A DNA stretch of 64,000 nucleotides. Source: Pontiella desulfatans (GTDB lineage Bacteria; Verrucomicrobiota; Kiritimatiellia; Kiritimatiellales; Pontiellaceae). Numbering within the stretch: position 1 is the first letter of the stretch; each line of letters starts with the position of its first letter. The notes under the pieces are model-generated. The model had not been told where the DNA came from, did not search any database, and saw nothing but the letters and a program-made list of their open reading frames with translations. Shown piece by piece: positions 8,517-18,109 of the stretch. Location: assembly GCF_900890425.1 (NCBI RefSeq), contig NZ_CAAHFG010000002.1, positions 1,054,001-1,118,000 of the forward strand, written 5' to 3'. A program made the position numbers and the translations under genes.

Positions 8517-11500
8517 ATGAAGAGGATCATTTTGTTTTCAGCGGTTGCCCTTGCATCGTGTGCCTGGGCCGAACCGATCGTGCAGGGCGACGTAACCACC
8601 GCGCTCGGCCCCGACTTTTTTCTCGACGAGGCCGCGACCGGCGGCGGCGACCAGACCGGCGGAAATATTAATTTCAACCGTACTTGGGCAGGTGTCCAGG
8701 CCGGAACGGATGGAGCCGAAATCACGGTTTCCGGCATTGGCTGGGCCTCCAGTTCAAGCGGGACGACCGCAACCCAGGCCACCGCAACGGTCACCTATCT
8801 CGGTGCAGACGGCGTCTTTGGAAATGCCGATGATGTGTTGATCGGTTCCGTTACGGATCAACTGGTTTTTTCCGGGGCGGGGGAATATGCGTGGCGTTTC
8901 GATGAGCCGCTTACGGCTACCATCGACGGCTCGAACTCCGTCTTCCGCATTAACGTCAACACCGGAGGAACGGGGAACATTCGCTATAAGAAAGACAATA
9001 CCACCGGGGACGTGAAGATTAGCGTGGCGGGCTATTCGGCCGGACACGAAACGCATAACCTCGTGCGCTACGCCGATGTCGCCGCGAGCTACGAAGCCGA
9101 TACCGGGTTTGGGCGCTATGCGACCGATGGCGTGGTCGGTTTCGACTATGCGTGGATCGGCGATTCGGCGTTGCCGCATACGCTGGATGTTGCGTTTCCC
9201 GGGCCGGTCGAAATCGGCAGCTATCATCTGTTCAGCGGCGCGAACGGCTTCAATTATTGTTCTGCCTTCAAACTCTATTATCAAACGAATGGAAGCGCCT
9301 GGATCGAGGTTCCCGGAGCGGCGGTCTCGGGCAACACCTTGGTGGATCGTTCCGTCATCTTTCCTTCGCTGTTCGTTGAAAAGCTGCGCCTCGAAATCAC
9401 GGCGGTCGGGGGCGACGGAATTCCGCGTATTCGCGAGTGGGCGGTCTTTCCTCCGAACGATGGTGCCGGCTATCCCCTGGGAACGGGCGTTGAGCTGAGC
9501 ATGGCGAAAGGGGCATATCTCGAAGCGAGCTCGCAAGAGGCGGGTGCCTATCCGCGCCTCTCCAACGACGGCTATATCGGGACGTCATGGAAGTCGGCCG
9601 CCGTCGGGCCGCACACCAATGATTACCACCTGCGCGACGAAATCCGCATCGGCAGCGTGCACCTCTATTCGGGCGACGGCGCGGGCAGCGGAGTGGTCAC
9701 CAACTTTGCGCTCGAATATTCCAGCGACTCCGGAGCCAACTGGTATGCCGTGCCCGGCGGAACGGTGACGGGAAACACGAACGATGCACTTGTTGTCGAT
9801 TTTTCATCCGACGTTTTTGCCGACCGCATCCGCCTGGTCTGTCCGGACGTGGCACCGATCGAGATCCGCGAGTTTTTGGTTTTTCCCGAAAACCGGCAGG
9901 GGAACTATCCGCTCGGAACCGGCGCGCGTGTAGGAGGGCCGCCGGCCAACGACTATCTGCTGTATGGCGATTCGTTCCATCATCTCCGTCCATTTGGCGA
10001 AGTAAACGTGCTTCACGTGGGGCCGTCAGCCATCGAATTGAAATCGGCTTCGACGACGGATACGCGGCAGTCCTGGCAATTGCTGCTGAACGTCGGTTCC
10101 GATACCTATCGCATTTTCAATCGCGGAACTCACACATGTATCGCTGCGGCCGAAGCATCGCTGGTCGAGGGCGCCGGGGTTGTCGCGGAGGAATATTCCG
10201 CATTTCCCAGCCAGCAGTGGCGCATTTCGAATGCCGGAGACGGATTGGTTTATCTTGAGAACGTCTGGTCGGGCATGCGGATCGAGCTGGGCACCGACGG
10301 GCGGTTGCGCCAGATGGTGCGCAGCGACTCCGGCGGGCAGAAGTGGAACATCGATTTCATGCGCGCCAATCCGAAAAAAGGGTTTGGCGGCGGCTTTCAA
10401 TATCTGGAATACGGCCAGCCTGCCTGGATCTACAACTGGGGTAAGATTCCCGCTTCCAGCTGGAACGCCACGCAGTCCGATTTCATTGCCATGCAGTGGA
10501 GCACGGTGGATATGCAGGCCGACGCGTATCGTCCGGAAAAGGGCAAGCTGCCGCTCACGATGCACATTGCGGAGTGGAGTTCGTTTGCCTATCCCATGAT
10601 GCTGTTGGGATACAACGAGCCGGATTCATCGAACCAAGCCAACATGACCGTGGAGAAGGCGATCCGCCTGTGGCCGCAGTTGGAGGTTGGGAGACTGCCG
10701 CTGGCCAGCCCGGCTACGACGGGTTGGACGGACGAATGGATGGATGATTTCATGGTGGAGGCCGAAGATCTCGGCTATCGGATGGAATATCTTGCGATGC
10801 ACACCTATCCGGGGCCGAACGCCGAAAACGTAATCAATAATCTCAAAAACTTTTCGGCCGCATATGACGACCGCACCGTGTTCCTGACCGAATTCGGATT
10901 CGTCGACTGGAGCGACAATCAGAACTGGTCGGAAAACCAGCTCTACCACGAATTGCTCCAGTTGCTCTGGCTGTTGGAGGGCACCCCCGAATGTGGACGC
11001 TATGCCCTGTTCGGATTCAACGAGGACAGCGATACCTATCCGCAGCCGACCGACCCGACCGGGCGTCTTCGCCGAACCAATATCGCGGATACAAACGGCA
11101 CGCTTACCGCCATCGGTGAACTGTGGATGGGCTGGAACGGCGAGCTGCAGCCGCGCGAACGGCAGTCGTACATCCTGCACAACTATGCGTTCCACATGCG
11201 GCCGCTGAATGACGGTTCGAGCACAGTGGGTGCGGCGAACATCCGCACCGGCGACGAAACCGTTCAGGTCTATCTCGAGCCGACCGGCGATGGATATTTC
11301 TATTTGGTTTCGCCGGTCGATCGCCGTCGGCTCAGTCAGGTCGGTTCCACGGCGGTGGAATGGGCAACCGCCGACACCGCATCCACCTCCGCCCAATGGT
11401 CGTGGTCGAGCGTCGGCGACGGCTGGCAGCTGATCACCAACCGCGGCTCCGGCAAAAACCTGCGTTATACCGATGCGGACGGCGTTCACTTGGGTACGGC

Positions 11501-11945
11501 CTCGGGGGAATACTACCACTGGTTTTTCGTGCCGCCCATGAGTCCGGCCTATCCCTATGCCGACACCTACGGAAACTGGGTGGATCAGGCATTCACGAAT
11601 GTGTTCGCTGGAACCGAGGCCTTCGAGACAAGCGACCCGGATGGCGATTCGCTTTCCAACCTTGCGGAATATTTTTTCCTGCTCGACCCGCTGAATCCGG
11701 ATGCCTCCCCGGTTTCGGTTTCGGCAACGAACGGCGTGGCGCTGGCCTTTGGCGCAAACCGCCATGCCTCCGATGTGGCGTGGTCGATCGAGACCAACTC
11801 CAATCTGACGGATTCATCCGGATGGGCAGACGGTGGCTTTTCCATCCAGTCGGAGACCGAGTCCGCCGGTCGGGTTGAATATGTGCTGGCGCCCGATGCG
11901 CTACCCGGGCAGGCACGCTTCTACCGGGTGCGCATTGAACAATAA
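8517..11945 (+). CDS. Large secreted GH128-like hydrolase with discoidin-like and ricin-like binding domains
   Basis: 1142 residues. ATG 8517 is preferred over ATGs at 8481/8487 because GAAGGG is 7 bases upstream and a signal peptide follows directly (MKRIILFSAVALASCAWA). Order of parts: a diverged copy of the domain shared with the 2876 and 5630 proteins (~20-175); two F5/8-type-C (discoidin)-like domains (~180-310, ~324-460); a ricin-B-like trefoil (~478-612); a GH128 (Glyco_hydro_cc) barrel (~618-870) with likely acid/base E701 in GYNEPD and nucleophile E792 in FLTEFGF; a second ricin-like region (~882-1005); and a DPDGDSLSNLAEY calcium-type motif (~1040). It overlaps no neighbour but begins 22 bases after the sulfatase stop, so the two probably share a transcript. 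Exact substrate unknown; a beta-1,3-linked glucan is typical of GH128. Confidence 0.85.
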   Translation: MKRIILFSAVALASCAWAEPIVQGDVTTALGPDFFLDEAATGGGDQTGGNINFNRTWAGVQAGTDGAEITVSGIGWASSSSGTTATQATATVTYLGADGVFGNADDVLIGSVTDQLVFSGAGEYAWRFDEPLTATIDGSNSVFRINVNTGGTGNIRYKKDNTTGDVKISVAGYSAGHETHNLVRYADVAASYEADTGFGRYATDGVVGFDYAWIGDSALPHTLDVAFPGPVEIGSYHLFSGANGFNYCSAFKLYYQTNGSAWIEVPGAAVSGNTLVDRSVIFPSLFVEKLRLEITAVGGDGIPRIREWAVFPPNDGAGYPLGTGVELSMAKGAYLEASSQEAGAYPRLSNDGYIGTSWKSAAVGPHTNDYHLRDEIRIGSVHLYSGDGAGSGVVTNFALEYSSDSGANWYAVPGGTVTGNTNDALVVDFSSDVFADRIRLVCPDVAPIEIREFLVFPENRQGNYPLGTGARVGGPPANDYLLYGDSFHHLRPFGEVNVLHVGPSAIELKSASTTDTRQSWQLLLNVGSDTYRIFNRGTHTCIAAAEASLVEGAGVVAEEYSAFPSQQWRISNAGDGLVYLENVWSGMRIELGTDGRLRQMVRSDSGGQKWNIDFMRANPKKGFGGGFQYLEYGQPAWIYNWGKIPASSWNATQSDFIAMQWSTVDMQADAYRPEKGKLPLTMHIAEWSSFAYPMMLLGYNEPDSSNQANMTVEKAIRLWPQLEVGRLPLASPATTGWTDEWMDDFMVEAEDLGYRMEYLAMHTYPGPNAENVINNLKNFSAAYDDRTVFLTEFGFVDWSDNQNWSENQLYHELLQLLWLLEGTPECGRYALFGFNEDSDTYPQPTDPTGRLRRTNIADTNGTLTAIGELWMGWNGELQPRERQSYILHNYAFHMRPLNDGSSTVGAANIRTGDETVQVYLEPTGDGYFYLVSPVDRRRLSQVGSTAVEWATADTASTSAQWSWSSVGDGWQLITNRGSGKNLRYTDADGVHLGTASGEYYHWFFVPPMSPAYPYADTYGNWVDQAFTNVFAGTEAFETSDPDGDSLSNLAEYFFLLDPLNPDASPVSVSATNGVALAFGANRHASDVAWSIETNSNLTDSSGWADGGFSIQSETESAGRVEYVLAPDALPGQARFYRVRIEQ

Positions 11946-12071
11946 TTCCCGGTTCCAGTGGCGGTTGTTGTTCAAAAAAACAGACTTTGATTGTCAGAAA
12001 CAGGGGTGTGGCACCCAGTTATTCATATGAGGACGGTTTTGCCCGGGAGACCGTGCATCCGGTACATTGCC

Positions 12072-13733
12072 ATGGTGATAAATAAAAAATTGTATTGGAA
12101 TTCGGCGGTCGGTATTTGGGCCTTCCTGGTTGGGGCGGCCGCGGTCGGTGCGGCCAGGCCCAACGTGGTTTTTGTGATGTTGGACGATTTGGGCTATGCC
12201 CAGGTCGAGGCGTTTGGGCGCGGGCTTTCAGCGGAGGATTGCGATCCGAAGCTGCTGGCGCATGTGGAGGAGCAGGCCGATTATTCGCTGGACGAGGCGA
12301 TGCGCCTCATGAAAAAGGCGACGCCGACCCTCAGCCGCATGGCCGACGGAGGCGTGAGGTTCAACAACGCCTTTGCCTGCAGTAATCTTTGCGCGCCGTC
12401 GCGCATCGGCGTGTCCACGGGGGTGCTGCAGAACCGTTGGGGCATCTATCGCAATATCGACACCGAGGCGCACGGCCTGAAACCAAACTCGCACCTCGCG
12501 GAAAAACTGCAGGAGCTGGGCTACGCCACCGCGCACATCGGCAAGTGGCATGTCGGCTCGCACGACAAGGCCATGGTGCATCGCTACCTTGAAAAGCACA
12601 AGGTTCCAAACCCTGAGCAGTATACCTACTGGACAATGGGGAAATACTGGAGCATTCATCAGGAGTTGAAGCGCGACGGCTACGAGGGTTCCACCGCGCC
12701 TAAGGACCACGCGTTGAACAACGGCTTCGATTATTATTTTGGCTACAACCAGTGGGAGTGCCCGTTCTACAAGGCCAACAATGTATGGGAAGGGTTCCGG
12801 CATGCGGGCGTCATCCAGGACTACAACACCGATGTCTTCACCGACAAGGCACTGGCGTTCATGGAAAAGAGTCTGGGCGAAAAGAAACCGTTCTATGTCC
12901 AACTGCACTACCACGCCGTCCACAGCCCGCTCGATCCGAAAGCTCCCGCTAAATACTACGACCGCTTTGATTCCGGTTCCAAAACGCTCAATAATTTTTA
13001 TGCTCATGTTTTCGGTGTGGATGAAAACGTCCGGCGGATTTTCCAATGGTTGGAAGAAAAGGGTGTCGCCGAAAACACCCTGCTGGTTTTCACCTCCGAC
13101 AACGGCGGGGCAGTGGGCGGAAAATCCTGCCTGCCGGGCAACGCGCCGTATGTTGGGCACAAGGGCATGATGCATCTCGGCGGATTCCGCGTACCGCTCT
13201 TCTTCCACTGGCCGGTCAAAATCAACCAGCCGCTTGGAAAGGAACAACTGGTTTCCACGCTCGACATCCTGCCGACGATCATCGATGCCGCTGGAGGAAT
13301 GGTGCCTCCGGAAATCGACGGAAAGTCGCTGCTGCCGCAGATTCTCGAAAACAGCGAAGCGCGGGTGCGCGACCATCTGGCGATCGGCGGCATCCATGCG
13401 CGGGTCTGGGCGTTCAACGGCGCCACCTCGTTTTTCGAACACAACGAATCGCGCGAAAAGGCACCGTCGGGCTACATCGTGGCCGACGATCGCTATGTGC
13501 TCCGCTTTGTGTCGGAGACCGTTTCCAACCTTTACAAGGATGCGGTGGACGGAATCCCGGCGCACTATGAGCTTTACGACTATCGCGCCGATCCCGGCGA
13601 ACGGAACAACCTGATCGATGCCATGCCCGAAAAGGCCGGGCAACTAAAATCCATCTGGAAGCGCGAATCCGCCGCCTATCCCAAGCCCGTACGTTGGGAA
13701 ACCGCTAAATGGAAAGCCATCATGAACCCGTAG
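12072..13733 (+). CDS. Secreted type I sulfatase
   Basis: 553 residues from ATG 12072, chosen because it gives a plausible signal peptide (KKLYWNSAVGIWAFLVGAAAVGA) right before the sulfatase core; in-frame ATGs at 12027 and 11991 would add unlikely leader residues. No strong ribosome site is seen. Metal-binding PNVVFVMLDDLGYAQ, the formylglycine Cys107 in NLCAPSRIGVSTG (CxPSR), GKWHVGSHDK and FTSDNGGAVGG identify a type I sulfatase. An insertion after the first strand (FGRGLSAEDCDPKLLAHVEE and onward) distinguishes it from the 5630 sulfatase, so a different substrate is likely. No extra domains are present. It lies between the large GH128 protein and a GH50 enzyme, consistent with removal of sulfate from an algal galactan or similar glycan. 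Confidence 0.92.
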   Translation: MVINKKLYWNSAVGIWAFLVGAAAVGAARPNVVFVMLDDLGYAQVEAFGRGLSAEDCDPKLLAHVEEQADYSLDEAMRLMKKATPTLSRMADGGVRFNNAFACSNLCAPSRIGVSTGVLQNRWGIYRNIDTEAHGLKPNSHLAEKLQELGYATAHIGKWHVGSHDKAMVHRYLEKHKVPNPEQYTYWTMGKYWSIHQELKRDGYEGSTAPKDHALNNGFDYYFGYNQWECPFYKANNVWEGFRHAGVIQDYNTDVFTDKALAFMEKSLGEKKPFYVQLHYHAVHSPLDPKAPAKYYDRFDSGSKTLNNFYAHVFGVDENVRRIFQWLEEKGVAENTLLVFTSDNGGAVGGKSCLPGNAPYVGHKGMMHLGGFRVPLFFHWPVKINQPLGKEQLVSTLDILPTIIDAAGGMVPPEIDGKSLLPQILENSEARVRDHLAIGGIHARVWAFNGATSFFEHNESREKAPSGYIVADDRYVLRFVSETVSNLYKDAVDGIPAHYELYDYRADPGERNNLIDAMPEKAGQLKSIWKRESAAYPKPVRWETAKWKAIMNP

Positions 13734-13772
13734 TACGATGCTCTACGCCGTCTTTTTTTGGAGTTATTTGGA

Positions 13773-15791
13773 ATGCTTGTAAAAATTTCACTTTCAATCT
13801 GTTTGCTGTTCAGCGCGACGATCGTGCACGCATCGATTCCATACAAAATCGGCTGGCACAAAGGCGCGGTGTTCCAGTCGCTGGAACCCGGCTATGCCGT
13901 GACGGCAAAGGATGGGTTTGCAATGACGCTCGTTCCAAAGGTTGGAAGCGAGTGGGACATGGCGCGCATCAGCGTGCTGGGGGTGGAGCTGAAGAATACC
14001 GGCTCCACCGAGCTGGTGCTCGATACGATGCTTTGCAACGACGGGGCGACCGATTGGTCGAACTCGTCGCAGGGGCGCACGATCATCAAACCGGGCGAAT
14101 CCATTCCGCTGGGCATCGCGCTGCGCCGCGACGCGGACTATGCCGGCACGGATCCTGCCTATCTGCGGATGTCGGGGAAGCCGAACGGCAACTTCCGCCA
14201 TTGGCATACGATTGATCCGAAAAACGTGAAGAGCCTGAAGATCACCTGTGCATCGATGGGTGAACACGCCTTCGAACTCGGTACCATGTTTGCTCTGCAA
14301 AGCATGGACGAATCGAAGTTGGGGGTTTTCCCGATCCTCGACGGGTTCGGGCAATATGCGTTGAAGGAGTGGCCGGACAAGGTTGCCTCCGAAGAGCAAC
14401 TCAAGGCCGGGATCGAAGTGGAAGAAAAACTGATGGCGGCGCTGGGGGTTCCAGCAGGATTTTCGAAATACGGGGGCTGGAAAGGCGGAGAGCGGTTTGA
14501 GGCAACGGGGTTTTTCCGCACGCAACAGCATGGGGGCCGCTGGTGGTTCGTCGATCCCGAAGGGTATCTGTTCTGGTCGGCCGGCGCCAACTGCATGGGG
14601 GTCGAGTATTCCGGCCAGACGCCCACGGAACGCAATCTGGCGGTCTTTGGCCAACTCCCCGCGAAAGATGATCCCGTTTATGGAAAATTCCACACGCTCA
14701 TCGATGTGGAGGACAACTATCAGCTGCGCGAAAAGGTTCCGCACTACGACTTCACCCGTGCAAACCTGTTTCGTAAATACGGCGCAGGCTGGGAGGATCG
14801 GCAGATCAGTCAAGACCTTGCGCGGATGAAATATTGCGGCATCAACACGATCGGCGCGTGGTCGGACAACGCCCTTGCCCGGAAGAAGCAGGTTCCCTAC
14901 ACCGTGATGCTCCACTATGAATATGCCTTCGCCGCCGAAAAACTTCCCGATCCATTCAACCCCGAAACGCGCGACGGGCTGCGCAAGGCGATCAAGGAAT
15001 ACCCGGTCGATTTCAAAAACGATCCGTGGTGCCTGGGCGCATTCGTGAACAACGAGCTGCACTGGAACAATAATGCGAGGCACATGGTGGCCGGCATCTT
15101 CAGCCACAATGAGGAGGGCACGGAAGTGAAGAAGGTCTTTGCCCAATGGCTGGAAGAAAAATATGGGACGGTCGCTGCGTTCAATGCCGCCTGGAAAACC
15201 AGCTTCCAATCGCTGGAGGATTTGCTGGGCGTGAACAACAAGGCCGCATTCAACAACGCGAACCCCAAGGATTGCGACGAGCTCGCGTTCCTGATGGCCG
15301 ATGCCTTTTTCGGGATGGTGAAGGACGAGCTTCAGCGGCACTCGCCGAACATTCTCTATCTGGGAAGCCGCATGAATTCCGGCAGTCAGCCGGTCATTCG
15401 CGCGGCGGCGAAGCATGTGGACGTCCTCAGCGCCAATATTTATTCCTACAAACCGAACGCCGGGCACTTCGGCGGTGCGGGCAAGCCGGTGCTGATTTCC
15501 GAATTCCACTATGCCAACGTTTCTGGCAATAATCTCGGTTGCGGACTACGCAGCGCGCAGGATGCCGTGCAGCAGGGGCGGCTCTACAGGGCGTTCGTGG
15601 CCGAGGCGGTCAACCATCCGCAGATCATCGGCGCGCACTGGTTCCAGTGGCGCGACCAGAATGCGGCCGGCCGCTACGACGGAGAAAACTATGATGTCGG
15701 TTTCTTCGATATTGCGGATCTACCGAACGAAGACCTGATCCGCGCGGCAGCGGACGCAGGCAGGAACCTTTACGATAACCTGAACGAATGA
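13773..15791 (+). CDS. Secreted GH50 beta-agarase-like glycoside hydrolase
   Basis: 672 residues. ATG 13773 follows GGAG by 9 bases and opens a signal peptide (MLVKISLSICLLFSATIVHAS). The N-terminal ~200 residues form a beta-sandwich of the type preceding GH50 barrels; then comes ATGFFRTQQHGGRWWFVDPEGYLFW, a hallmark entrance to the GH50/GH42-like barrel. Expected acid/base is E428 (VNNELHW) and nucleophile E577 (ISEFHY). GH50 members characterised so far are beta-agarases that release neoagarobiose, but the family here is assigned from motifs only. It is a paralog of the minus-strand gene at 21500-23542. Next to it is a sugar symporter, so import of the released oligosaccharide is a reasonable idea. 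Confidence 0.8.
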   Translation: MLVKISLSICLLFSATIVHASIPYKIGWHKGAVFQSLEPGYAVTAKDGFAMTLVPKVGSEWDMARISVLGVELKNTGSTELVLDTMLCNDGATDWSNSSQGRTIIKPGESIPLGIALRRDADYAGTDPAYLRMSGKPNGNFRHWHTIDPKNVKSLKITCASMGEHAFELGTMFALQSMDESKLGVFPILDGFGQYALKEWPDKVASEEQLKAGIEVEEKLMAALGVPAGFSKYGGWKGGERFEATGFFRTQQHGGRWWFVDPEGYLFWSAGANCMGVEYSGQTPTERNLAVFGQLPAKDDPVYGKFHTLIDVEDNYQLREKVPHYDFTRANLFRKYGAGWEDRQISQDLARMKYCGINTIGAWSDNALARKKQVPYTVMLHYEYAFAAEKLPDPFNPETRDGLRKAIKEYPVDFKNDPWCLGAFVNNELHWNNNARHMVAGIFSHNEEGTEVKKVFAQWLEEKYGTVAAFNAAWKTSFQSLEDLLGVNNKAAFNNANPKDCDELAFLMADAFFGMVKDELQRHSPNILYLGSRMNSGSQPVIRAAAKHVDVLSANIYSYKPNAGHFGGAGKPVLISEFHYANVSGNNLGCGLRSAQDAVQQGRLYRAFVAEAVNHPQIIGAHWFQWRDQNAAGRYDGENYDVGFFDIADLPNEDLIRAAADAGRNLYDNLNE

Positions 15792-15805
15792 ATGTATTTT
15801 AACCG

Positions 15806-15887
15806 CAAAGGATCGCAGAGAACGCAAAAACTATTGCAGGGATGGCTCGGTGGTTTTCTTTGAGTTCCCTGCGTTCTTTCGTGGTGA
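15806..15887. repeat. Imperfect inverted repeat in spacer (ACCGCAAAGGATCGCAGAGAAC type)
   Basis: Left arm ACCGCAAAGGATCGCAGAGA and onward at the start of the spacer and right arm GTTCCCTGCGTTCTTTCGTGGT near the end pair at roughly 17 of 22 positions. The spacer holds no gene. The same style of arm (ACCAC-A/G-AA... ) recurs at 25252, 30630 and 33817. Confidence 0.6.
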
Positions 15888-15911
15888 ATAAACATGATGA
15901 AGGCAAATAGC

Positions 15912-18092
15912 ATGAGTGAAAAAAAAGAAGGCAAGCTGAGCTTTAAGGAAAAGTTTTCGGTCGGTACCGGCGGCTTTACCGTGGGGCTCGGTAATCAGAG
16001 TGTCCGCACCACCGGGCAGGCTGTGCTGAACATGATTCTTGGGATCAATGCTTTTTGGGTCGGGGTGGTGCTGGCCATTCCGCTGCTATGGGATGCGCTT
16101 ACCGATCCGATCATGGGGAACATTTCCGACAATTTTAAATCAAAGTATGGCCGCCGCCGCCCATTCATCTTCCTCGGCGCGATCCTGATGGGCCTGAGCT
16201 TTGCAAGCATCTGGCTGATTCCGATGGGGTGGAGCGATGCCGGCAAGCTGGCCTGGTTCCTCACCACCAGTTTGCTCTTCTATACCTCATACACCATCTT
16301 CTCGGTGCCGTTCATCGCGCTGACCTACGAAATGACCCCGGACTATGACGAGCGCACCGCCGTGCAGGGATTCGTCACCTTCTGGAACCGCCTGTCGGAA
16401 ATGACCTACATGGGGTTGATCCCGCTTTCGCTCACCTTCATTGCCTGGAAATACGGCTATTCCGATACCGGCGATCTGATCAACCCGGAAAAGATGGAGG
16501 GCATCCGCATTTCCGCCGCCATCTACGGTGGAATCGGCATGATCCTGCTCGGCATGCTGCCGGCCTTCTTCGCCAGGGAACGGCTCTACGACGTGAACGT
16601 GAAGGAGCACAAGGGGAAAAAGGATCCCTTCTGGCAGTCGGCGAAGACAACGCTTCAGAACAAGGCCTTTGCCATTTTGTGTTCGCTGGCCGTTTTCACC
16701 ATTATTGCCGGTGTGTTCGCCGCCAACATGGATTGGTATCTGTTGATTTTCTATCTGTCCGACGGCGACGTGGCGCTCGGTACGCAGTGGAAACTGATCG
16801 TGACGGTTGGCTATGCCGTTGTGGGCATTGTCGGTATTCCCATCATCGTCTGGCTCACCGGAAAAATGACAAAGATCCATGGGTTCATGTTCATCTACGG
16901 CATGATGGTGCTGAATGCGGTCATGCGCTGGTTCGTCTATCGTCCCGGTCGCTTCGAAGGCGAACTGGTGTGGAAAACCCTTCCCGAGGCAGGAGCCTCC
17001 CTGGCACTGGTCGGCAAATCCCTCATCTGGCTCGATCCACTGACCGGCGGCATGTTCTGGATCGGGGTCGGCGTGCTGGGGCAGTCGCTGATTGCGGACG
17101 TCTGCGACGACGATGAGCTGAAGAACGGCCACCGCCGCGAGGGCATGTTCGGCGCGATCTATGGTTGGGCCATGAAAGCCTCGTTTGCCCTCAGCTTTGT
17201 TTTGATCGGGCTTTTCCTGGAAGGCATCGGTTTCGATCCGCAGTGGGGCTCCACCCGCTGGATGAGCGTGAATGCCAAGGCGGAAAACTATGCGGCGTGC
17301 AAAGCCGATTTTGCCATTGCGGATGATGATTTTGTTGCCGTCGAAGAAGCGCCTGCTGAAGAAAAAGAGCCTGTGGTTGCTGAGAATACGCTCAGCCTGG
17401 AACTGAAGCAGGCGCAGATCAGCGAGACCGACGGAATAAGCAAAGCGGTGCTCACCCGCGCCGGAACCTCCGGCGAGATGGAAGTTTTGGTGAAGAGCAG
17501 CCCGAAGGCGATTGCGGAAGTGCCGCAGTCGGTTGTCATTCCCGACGGTGAAAACAGCGTGGAATTTTCGGTTGAAGCGATCAACGACGGCAAGGCGCGC
17601 GGTGTCCAGACGACAACCATCACGGCCTGGGTCAAGGGGGGCGTTCCGGTGCGCTCCTCTGTTTCGGTGATCGACGATGACGGGCCGGCACTGGCGATTA
17701 CATTGGATGGATATGAAATCAGCGAAAACGGCGGCGAGCTGTCCGCGACGCTCACGCGCTACGGCACGACCGAAGGCGCTGCAACGGTGGCACTGGAAGG
17801 CTTCTGCAGCTCGGTGAAGAAAAAGGATATGGCCGCCACGGTGACCATTCCGGAAACAGTAACCATTCCGGCGGGCGAAGAGCGTGTCGCGTTCAAGATT
17901 GCCGCGGTGGACAACGACCGCGCGGACGGACAGCAGAGCGAACAGACCTTTTTCCGCATGCGCCTGGCCATGTGCATCGGCGCGGCCGGCCCGGCGCTGC
18001 TTTGTTTTGTCCTGCTGGGCTTCTATCCGCTCAACAAGAAAACGGCGGAGGAAAACCGGCGTAAGCTCGAAGAGCTGCGTAGTCATCATTAA
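15912..18092 (+). CDS. GPH/MFS sugar-cation symporter with two periplasmic Calx-beta-like domains inserted
   Basis: 726 residues from ATG 15912 (GAAGG 8 bases upstream; in-frame ATGs at 15894/15897 are alternatives). Residues 1-465 show the glycoside-pentoside-hexuronide symporter pattern: eleven hydrophobic helices, LWDALTDPIMGNISD and KYGRRRPFIFLGA in the N-half. Residues ~465-676 do not fit: an acidic linker (VEEAPAEEKEPVV) leads to two Calx-beta-like repeats (~491-590 and ~591-676), each with ISE(T/N)(D/G)G, a repeating TLTRxGT/VLTRAGT strand and, for the first, the closing VSVIDDDGPA. Helix 12 then follows (MCIGAAGPALLCFVLLGFYPL). With a cytoplasmic N-terminus, the insert would lie in the periplasm between helices 11 and 12. 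Downstream GH43 and GH112 enzymes lack signal peptides, so this probably imports their substrate. Confidence 0.85.
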   Translation: MSEKKEGKLSFKEKFSVGTGGFTVGLGNQSVRTTGQAVLNMILGINAFWVGVVLAIPLLWDALTDPIMGNISDNFKSKYGRRRPFIFLGAILMGLSFASIWLIPMGWSDAGKLAWFLTTSLLFYTSYTIFSVPFIALTYEMTPDYDERTAVQGFVTFWNRLSEMTYMGLIPLSLTFIAWKYGYSDTGDLINPEKMEGIRISAAIYGGIGMILLGMLPAFFARERLYDVNVKEHKGKKDPFWQSAKTTLQNKAFAILCSLAVFTIIAGVFAANMDWYLLIFYLSDGDVALGTQWKLIVTVGYAVVGIVGIPIIVWLTGKMTKIHGFMFIYGMMVLNAVMRWFVYRPGRFEGELVWKTLPEAGASLALVGKSLIWLDPLTGGMFWIGVGVLGQSLIADVCDDDELKNGHRREGMFGAIYGWAMKASFALSFVLIGLFLEGIGFDPQWGSTRWMSVNAKAENYAACKADFAIADDDFVAVEEAPAEEKEPVVAENTLSLELKQAQISETDGISKAVLTRAGTSGEMEVLVKSSPKAIAEVPQSVVIPDGENSVEFSVEAINDGKARGVQTTTITAWVKGGVPVRSSVSVIDDDGPALAITLDGYEISENGGELSATLTRYGTTEGAATVALEGFCSSVKKKDMAATVTIPETVTIPAGEERVAFKIAAVDNDRADGQQSEQTFFRMRLAMCIGAAGPALLCFVLLGFYPLNKKTAEENRRKLEELRSHH

Positions 18093-18109
18093 GAATCGGG
18101 ATTTTTGGA

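Noticed and set aside
12011-12026. TGGCAC-like sigma-54 promoter
   Set aside because: The -24 half resembles the consensus but the -12 half lacks the needed GC, so it is not supported.
11991-12071. N-terminal extension of the second sulfatase
   Set aside because: The extra 27 residues are polar and would hide the signal peptide, which begins cleanly after 12072.
13794-15509. 571-codon minus-strand frame opposite the GH50 gene
   Set aside because: Shadow frame; the plus strand carries the signal peptide and catalytic motifs.
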